Position numbers and translations under genes: made by a program. A DNA stretch of 10,620 nt from Desulfobacterales bacterium (lineage in GTDB: Bacteria; Desulfobacterota; Syntrophobacteria; B119-G9). Positions 6,878 to 10,620 of the stretch are shown here, piece after piece. The notes under the pieces are model-generated. The model saw only the letters and a list, made by a program, of their open reading frames with translations. It was not told the DNA's origin and made no database searches. Each line of letters begins with the position of its first letter. Position 1 is the stretch's first letter. Where the stretch lies: positions 1-10,620 of the forward strand of contig JALXAI010000545.1 in NCBI GenBank assembly GCA_026992215.1. The letters run 5' to 3'.

Positions 6878-7309
6878 CCTTTATGGCTTACTGCCGCGAG
6901 GATACAGCGGGTGTGAAATTTCTGCGTAAAAGGCAGGCATACCTGGGCCAGTTGATATTGTCTGCTCAGGTTCTGTAGATTTGTTACAGTCATGGAGCTC
7001 CTTGGCGTTGACAATTGACAAACCATATGTCGTTTACATAACTTATGCGATTGATCAGTTTAACGCGGAACCCTTCTGACGGGAAAACCGTATGTTTACA
7101 TCGTACATTATGGTGGATGCAAGATAAAGATACATCTTAATATTATGCAGGGGTTATTGGGGACGCAGCAGGGTACATTACGAATGCACAAGGATACCTT
7201 CTTCGAACCAGGCTTGCGTCTTTGGTCCGGCAGAAACGAACTGATCATGTTTTTTGTTTCCGTCCCTGGAAACTTAGCGAATTTACCATAAAGTCAGGTT
7301 GGATACGTT
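6878..7309. other. Gap between murJ-murG and mraY
   Basis: 432 bases without a detectable gene. Near the left end are small hairpins: CCGC/GCGG at 6894-6910, and an imperfect ACCTGGGC/GCTCAGGT pair around 6940-6972. Neither is followed by a T tract, so no intrinsic terminator is evident. A promoter candidate sits at 7015-7042, leaving a leader of about 260 bases before mraY. No known riboswitch, tRNA or repeat was recognised. The stretch is not GC- or AT-extreme. Confidence 0.5.
7015..7042 (+). promoter_or_regulatory. Candidate sigma-70 promoter upstream of mraY
   Basis: TTGACA (7015-7020, perfect) is followed after 16 bases by CATAAC (7037-7042, 4 of 6). A second TTGACA lies at 7008-7013 but has no matching -10. 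Transcription from about 7049 would give a long, roughly 260-base leader before mraY. This is only moderately convincing. Confidence 0.4.
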
Positions 7310-8416
7310 ATGTTGTTCAAACTCGGCAAATACCTTCTTGTGCATTTTGAATCTTTATCCTTTTTGCGGTTGGTTAACTATATATCCTTTCGCTCCATAA
7401 TGGCCGCGCTCACCTCTACCATATTTCTCTTCTGCTTCAGCAGACCTTTCATAATCTACATGCACCGGAGAAATTTCCTGGATCAGGTCAGGGAGACCGG
7501 GATCAAGAGCGCTTTTGACAAGAAAGGCACACCGACCATGGGCGGCATCCTGATTATCGGCGCAATTATCACTTCATTGCTCCTGTGGGGCGACTGGTCG
7601 AATCGCTTTCTTATCTTGGTAAGCGCCTCACTGGCAGGCTTTGGGCTTATAGGGTTCTGGGACGACATAGTCAAAAGTAAGCATGGGAGCGGTGACAAGG
7701 GCATAAGCGAAGGATTGAAATTCTTCCTTGAAGGGATCGTGGCTCTCGGATTTGCCCTCGCTTATTTAAGCCCTTTTTCTCCGCTGCCGTCATCCATCTC
7801 AGGCCTTCTGTACGTACCATTCGTTAAACATCCCGTGGCCAACCTCGGGTACCTGTACGTACCATTCATAGTATTTTTTATGATTTTGGTAACCAACGCA
7901 GTGAACATAACTGACGGTCTGGACGGCCTTGCCATAACACCGTCCATATTCGTGATGGCCGTGCTTGGGGTGTTTGCCTACGTTGAAGGAAACGTTATTT
8001 ATTCTGCATACCTGAATTATCCCTATCTCAGGGGCGCCGGGGAGTTAACGGTATTTGGTGCCGCTTTCGTCGGTGCGGGACTTGGCTTCTTATGGTACAA
8101 TTCGTACCCTGCCCAGATCTTTATGGGAGACACCGGATCTCTTGCCATTGGCGGAACTCTCGCATCTATATGCGTTCTATTGAAACAGGAGATGCTATTC
8201 CCAATAGTGGGAGGATTGTTTTTGGCCGAAGCATTGACTTCGCAGATTCAAGACAAGATAGGCGTGCGGTGGCTTGGAAGGAGGATTTTTTGCAGGGCAC
8301 CATTGCACCATGATTTACAATACCAGGGTATTGCCGAAACCAAGGTCGTTATTCGACTCTGGATTGTTTCGGGTATCCTCGCGTTAATAGCGCTTGCAAC
8401 TATAAAATTGCGGTAA
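7310..8416 (+). CDS. mraY: MraY, phospho-MurNAc-pentapeptide transferase
   Basis: The 368-residue integral membrane enzyme transfers phospho-MurNAc-pentapeptide from UDP to undecaprenyl phosphate, making lipid I on the inner face of the membrane. Length and pattern match E. coli MraY along the whole protein. KKGTPTMGG follows the first helices; the metal-binding pair is D118-D119; NITDGLDGLA carries N199, D202 and D205; MGDTGSLAIGG carries D274; and the C-terminal APLHH segment has H333-H334. These correspond to the essential Asp and His of characterised MraY. One oddity is D335 in place of the third His of the usual HHH motif. The start is ATG 7310; only a weak AGG lies upstream, at 7295-7297. 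The product is the substrate of the MurG part of the preceding gene, so the two genes supply consecutive steps. Confidence 0.96.
   Translation: MLFKLGKYLLVHFESLSFLRLVNYISFRSIMAALTSTIFLFCFSRPFIIYMHRRNFLDQVRETGIKSAFDKKGTPTMGGILIIGAIITSLLLWGDWSNRFLILVSASLAGFGLIGFWDDIVKSKHGSGDKGISEGLKFFLEGIVALGFALAYLSPFSPLPSSISGLLYVPFVKHPVANLGYLYVPFIVFFMILVTNAVNITDGLDGLAITPSIFVMAVLGVFAYVEGNVIYSAYLNYPYLRGAGELTVFGAAFVGAGLGFLWYNSYPAQIFMGDTGSLAIGGTLASICVLLKQEMLFPIVGGLFLAEALTSQIQDKIGVRWLGRRIFCRAPLHHDLQYQGIAETKVVIRLWIVSGILALIALATIKLR
7808..7867. repeat. 15-bp direct repeat inside mraY
   Basis: CTGTACGTACCATTC occurs at 7808-7822 and 7853-7867, exactly 45 bases apart and in frame, giving LYVPF twice in MraY. E. coli MraY has a comparable length here, so this is not an obvious insertion. 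Chance or local gene conversion are both possible. Confidence 0.6.
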
Positions 8417-8446
8417 AGCTTGCCGTGTAGTCCAGGAGGCGAGATA

Positions 8447-8914
8447 ATGGGAATATTTGTAGTAAAGAGATCAGAAGATGAAAATGGTAAGCCGGCACAG
8501 GGAGTGGATATAGGCGTACAAACCGTAGATGGGACGGAAGTATTATGGATTTTCACAAATGTTGCTTCTCAAGGCGAATTTGAACACATTGTAGCGACGC
8601 TCAAGAAAGATCTCGATTACGCGGTTCGGGAAGTTACCCGAATATTGGGGGAGATCAAGGCTGAAGAAGAAGGAGATAAGGTGTTGAAACCTGGCATGGA
8701 CCCGGAAGACGCATGGCAAATTATGGAAAACGCAGAAGAAGACGAAATCTTCGGAATGTTCAACAATCTGCCTGGCAAAGACAGGAAAGCCCTGGCAAAC
8801 TTCGTGTTTACAAAACTCAACGTGTTCAAGGGCAGGGCCATGTATTTTTCGCAGCATTACGACTACGGTTCCAACCTTCTTCTCCAGGACAAAGATATTT
8901 CCTCGCAGGCGTGA
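8447..8914 (+). CDS. Conserved-looking protein of unknown function, downstream of mraY
   Basis: I do not recognise this 155-residue protein. It is soluble and acidic, with no signal peptide or membrane segment. The N-terminus (about 1-40: MGIFVVKRSEDENG, then GVDIGVQTVDGTEVLWIF) looks like a small beta unit. Residues about 45-72 form a charged amphipathic helix, followed by an acidic linker (KAEEEGD) and a second helical region (PEDAWQIMENAEEDEIFGMF, then LPGKDRKALANFVF). The gene starts 30 bases after mraY with an AGGAGG ribosome site at 8434-8439, seven bases before ATG 8447, so it is very likely in the mraY transcript and well translated. A link to cell-wall precursor synthesis is suggested only by position. 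Confidence 0.8.
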   Translation: MGIFVVKRSEDENGKPAQGVDIGVQTVDGTEVLWIFTNVASQGEFEHIVATLKKDLDYAVREVTRILGEIKAEEEGDKVLKPGMDPEDAWQIMENAEEDEIFGMFNNLPGKDRKALANFVFTKLNVFKGRAMYFSQHYDYGSNLLLQDKDISSQA

Positions 8915-9021
8915 AATGTTGTTACCTGCGTGAATTATCTCTTTGCCTGGCGCTAAGTGGTTTGAGACCGTACCGCTCGGCAAAGCAAGGCAGACACGGG
9001 CAGGGAACCCGGAATACCGGT

Positions 9022-9118
9022 TATCGGAAATAAAAACATCTACATGAAAGTGGTTGTGACGGACCGTGAGAACATCGCTTGCAGCAAGTGACTGCAAGGG
9101 AAATCAGTATTTCCGATA
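9022..9118. repeat. 11-bp perfect inverted repeat enclosing a 7-bp hairpin
   Basis: TATCGGAAATA at 9022-9032 is exactly complementary to TATTTCCGATA at 9108-9118. Within the enclosed 75 bases, CTTGCAG (9078-9084) pairs with CTGCAAG (9092-9098) across a seven-base loop. The nested arrangement could be a structured RNA, the ends of a tiny mobile remnant, or chance. No flanking target duplication was seen. Confidence 0.5.
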
Positions 9119-9255
9119 TGTTCCTCCCGTCCCCTGCCCTCCAGGTTTCAGCGGATGAGAAAAGAGCCTTTATCGTGATTGACCTGTTAACAAAAGGAAC
9201 CGGGATGGCGCAGGACACAACAAAAAAGGAGCAATCGTGGCCGAATGTCCCCTGA
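9044..9255 (+). pseudogene. Possible remnant of a small gene, frame-broken
   Basis: Two consecutive frames have protein-like composition. ATG 9044 reads MKVVVTDRENIACSK before a TGA at 9089-9091. An adjacent, shifted frame with candidate GTG 9088 or ATG 9118 runs to the TGA at 9253-9255 and includes DEKRAFIVIDLLTKGTG. Together they resemble one gene broken by a single-base frameshift near 9088. The IVIDLL strand ending in Asp is common in Rossmann-like enzymes, but I cannot name a family. No ribosome site supports current translation. Low confidence. Confidence 0.2.
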
Positions 9256-9336
9256 CTTCGGTGTTTAGTTTTTTGGCCAGAAGCAATGTTTCAAGATATT
9301 ACTGGGAATTAAACGAATCATGGGATTCAGTTTTTT

Positions 9337-9364
9337 TTGACAGTAAGGAAGCTTATCATATAAA
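9337..9364 (+). promoter_or_regulatory. Strong sigma-70-like promoter of the HPt gene
   Basis: TTGACA (9337-9342, perfect, preceded by a run of T) is followed after 16 bases by TATAAA (9359-9364, 5 of 6). Transcription from about 9371 gives a leader of roughly 63 bases to the ATG at 9434. This is the best promoter match in the window and suggests the HPt gene is expressed independently of the mraY operon. Confidence 0.65.
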
Positions 9365-9433
9365 AATTAAGAGAAAGATTACATTGGGTTGCCTTATGCT
9401 TCTAACCAATGACCACATACAGGGTGGTTTCAA

Positions 9434-9808
9434 ATGGGTGCAAAATCCGAATACAAGGTAGGAAAAGCCCTGGCAGTCCGGGAAGTCCTGGATCGTTTGG
9501 GCGGTGATGAAGAGCTTTTGAGCGAGGTTGTCAGCCTGTTTATTGAAGAAGTGCCCGATATTCTTTCCAGGTTAAAAGATGCCATTGACAATGGCGACTG
9601 GGACGGAGCTTCCAAACTGGCTCATACCTTAAAAGGTTCGAGTTCGAACGTGGGAGCCCAGGGTTTTGCTTCCCTGGCTTTGAAACTGGAGAACGACAGC
9701 AAAAATGGGGATTCTTCCGAAGCGCTTCGAACGTACCGGTTGCTACAGGATGAATTAGAGGCGGTGGAGCGGTTCACAAGCAATCCGGACTGGATAAAGA
9801 ACGCTTAG
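9434..9808 (+). CDS. Stand-alone HPt (histidine phosphotransfer) protein
   Basis: The 124-residue protein consists almost entirely of one HPt domain. The signature AHTLKGSSSNVGAQGF spans residues 63-78, with H64 as the phosphoacceptor, K67 and G68 conserved after it, and the four-helix pattern around it: LLSEVVSLFIEEVPDILSRLKDAI before, and FASLALKLENDS and YRLLQDELEAVERF after. Such proteins carry phosphate between response-regulator receiver domains in multistep phosphorelays. No kinase or receiver gene is in the window, so the partners are elsewhere. ATG 9434 is preceded by AGGGTGG (9421-9427), six bases away, and a strong promoter lies at 9337-9364. It ends nine bases from the convergent J-protein gene, with no visible terminator between them. 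Confidence 0.93.
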   Translation: MGAKSEYKVGKALAVREVLDRLGGDEELLSEVVSLFIEEVPDILSRLKDAIDNGDWDGASKLAHTLKGSSSNVGAQGFASLALKLENDSKNGDSSEALRTYRLLQDELEAVERFTSNPDWIKNA

Positions 9809-9817
9809 CCCTATCTC

Positions 9818-10620
9818 TCAGACCCCCTCTTTCGCCAGCTTTTCAACAAGTTTCTTCTGCTCGGGGGTCAACTTTTTCGGTAGATCCACCACGATTTCCA
9901 CGTACAGATCGCCTTTTTTGCCGTTCGTAAGCGACTTTACACCCTGCTCTTTCAGCCGCATTTTGGTATGGCTCTGAATTCCCGGAGGTACTTTCAATTT
10001 CAGGGTTTTACCGTTTAAAGTCGGCACACTAATTTCGGTTCCGAGCAATGCTTCGCTCAGTTTGACGTGGCGCGTCAGATAAAGGTTATTTTTCTCCCGT
10101 CTGAAAACGGGGTGAGGAGCTACGCGAATTTTTATGTAAAGATCACCCGGCGGTCCTCCCCATGGACTTGGTTGCCCCTTTCCAGCAAGACGCAGCTTCT
10201 TACCTTCCTCGATCCCGGGTGGTATCTTGACCGATACTCGCTCCTTCCTGCCGTCCAGTTGGTACGTGATGAGCTTTTCCGTTCCCCGGACCGACTCTTC
10301 GAGGGAAATGGTAAGTTCCACGGTTATATCCTGCCCTTTTTGAGTCCCGGGGCTCGCTTGCTGCGAAAAGAAATCAAAGCCGAAGGGAGCTTCCTGCTGG
10401 CATCGTCTTCTGTGGCCTCCAAACCCGCTCCCTTTCCCCATGTGGCCGAATATCCTGCCTATGAAGTCATCTCCGCCAATACCAAACTCGCTGAAGATGC
10501 TGGAAAAATCGAAGTTTCTGAAGATATCTTCCTGGCTAAACCTCTGCCCGAATCCTTCGGCGCCAAACATATCATACTGTCGCCGTTTCTCGGGATCGCT
10601 CAAGACCGCGTATGCCTCGT
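9818..10620 (-). CDS. DnaJ/CbpA-type co-chaperone (class B J-protein), 5' end cut
   Basis: The gene enters from the right edge; about 267 codons are in the window, and the frame stays open to base 10620. The first visible residues, EAYAVLSDPEKRRQYDMFG, are the end of a J domain; its HPD motif lies outside. A Gly/Phe-rich region follows (FGAEGFGQRF to GSGFGGH), then two substrate-binding beta domains: GQDITVELTISLEESVRG with IPPGIEEGKKLRLAGKG, and LYLTRHVKLSEALLG with VPPGIQSHTKMRLKEQG. The CxxCxGxG zinc-finger repeats of classical DnaJ are absent, which makes it a class B (CbpA/DjlA-like in architecture, eukaryotic type II-like) partner of DnaK. The C-terminus ends LTPEQKKLVEKLAKEGV, as in family members. 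A start at the TTG 10603 is not real: the J domain continues upstream. Confidence 0.94.
   Translation of the reverse strand, partial: EAYAVLSDPEKRRQYDMFGAEGFGQRFSQEDIFRNFDFSSIFSEFGIGGDDFIGRIFGHMGKGSGFGGHRRRCQQEAPFGFDFFSQQASPGTQKGQDITVELTISLEESVRGTEKLITYQLDGRKERVSVKIPPGIEEGKKLRLAGKGQPSPWGGPPGDLYIKIRVAPHPVFRREKNNLYLTRHVKLSEALLGTEISVPTLNGKTLKLKVPPGIQSHTKMRLKEQGVKSLTNGKKGDLYVEIVVDLPKKLTPEQKKLVEKLAKEGV

Larger units (their letters stand above)
8915..9336. other. Gap with inverted repeats and decayed-looking reading frames
   Basis: No reliable gene. Several structured elements are visible. CGCAGG/CCTGCG (8904-8909 with 8925-8930) straddles the end of the previous gene. CTTTGCC pairs with GGCAAAG (8941-8947 with 8979-8985). 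CCGG-AATA-CCGG lies at 9009-9020. An 11-bp perfect inverted repeat (9022-9032 with 9108-9118) encloses a smaller hairpin CTTGCAG/CTGCAAG (9078-9084 with 9092-9098). A 15-codon frame from ATG 9044 and a 45-codon frame from ATG 9118 to 9255 have protein-like composition but no ribosome sites. A 74-codon GTG frame (9237-9461) has AAGGAG upstream, but the promoter of the next gene lies inside it. Confidence 0.45.

Noticed and set aside
8979..9020. Possible cyclic-di-GMP (GEMM) riboswitch suggested by GGCAAAGC and nearby CCGG elements
   Set aside because: The order and spacing of conserved GEMM elements are not met.
8543..9097. 184-codon minus-strand frame
   Set aside because: It is mostly antisense to the well-supported 8447-8914 gene, with no ribosome site or recognisable motif.
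9237..9461. 74-codon frame with GTG start and AAGGAG ribosome site
   Set aside because: It overlaps the HPt gene by 28 bases, contains that gene's promoter, is more AT-rich than its neighbours and resembles nothing known. Chance or a leader frame is more likely than a gene.

Overview
The window reads as a bacterial chromosome segment of moderate GC, probably from a Gram-negative anaerobe. A Desulfobacterota-like (deltaproteobacterial) lineage is my best guess, from the mix of an FmdB-type zinc ribbon, a stand-alone HPt protein, a class B J-protein and a proteobacterial-looking MraY. That placement is an impression, not a demonstration. Strong GGAGG ribosome sites and sigma-70-like promoters are easy to find.

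Left end (1-1500): a small toxin-antitoxin cluster on the + strand. It holds an MqsA-type antitoxin (zinc ribbon plus HTH; any partner toxin lies outside the window or is lost), then a second antitoxin overlapping a RelE/ParE-family toxin. Next come about 330 bases with no convincing gene, then the terminator of a minus-strand tRNA. The initiator tRNA-fMet (1505-1578, - strand) has its own promoter, which overlaps the stop codon of the gene upstream of it.

1505-3012 (- strand): an FmdB-type zinc-ribbon protein, a putative exported protein that resembles DUF2330 proteins, and the tRNA-fMet, all in one direction.

3139-8914 (+ strand) is the heart of the window. A 1219-codon gene joins a complete MurJ lipid II flippase, a complete MurG glycosyltransferase and a C-terminal helical HEAT-like region in one polypeptide. 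After a 432-base gap with a candidate promoter comes mraY, then an unrecognised 155-codon gene 30 bases downstream. MraY makes lipid I, MurG converts it to lipid II and MurJ flips lipid II, so two adjacent genes encode the whole membrane stage of peptidoglycan precursor synthesis. They are taken out of the usual division/cell-wall cluster order: no murC-F or ftsW is seen here. The MraY also carries His-His-Asp where HHH is usual.

Right end (8915-10620): a roughly 520-base stretch without a reliable gene, holding an 11-bp perfect inverted repeat, hairpins and short decayed-looking reading frames. It is followed by a stand-alone HPt phosphotransfer protein with its own strong promoter. Converging on it from the - strand is a DnaJ/CbpA-type co-chaperone, cut by the window edge within its J domain.
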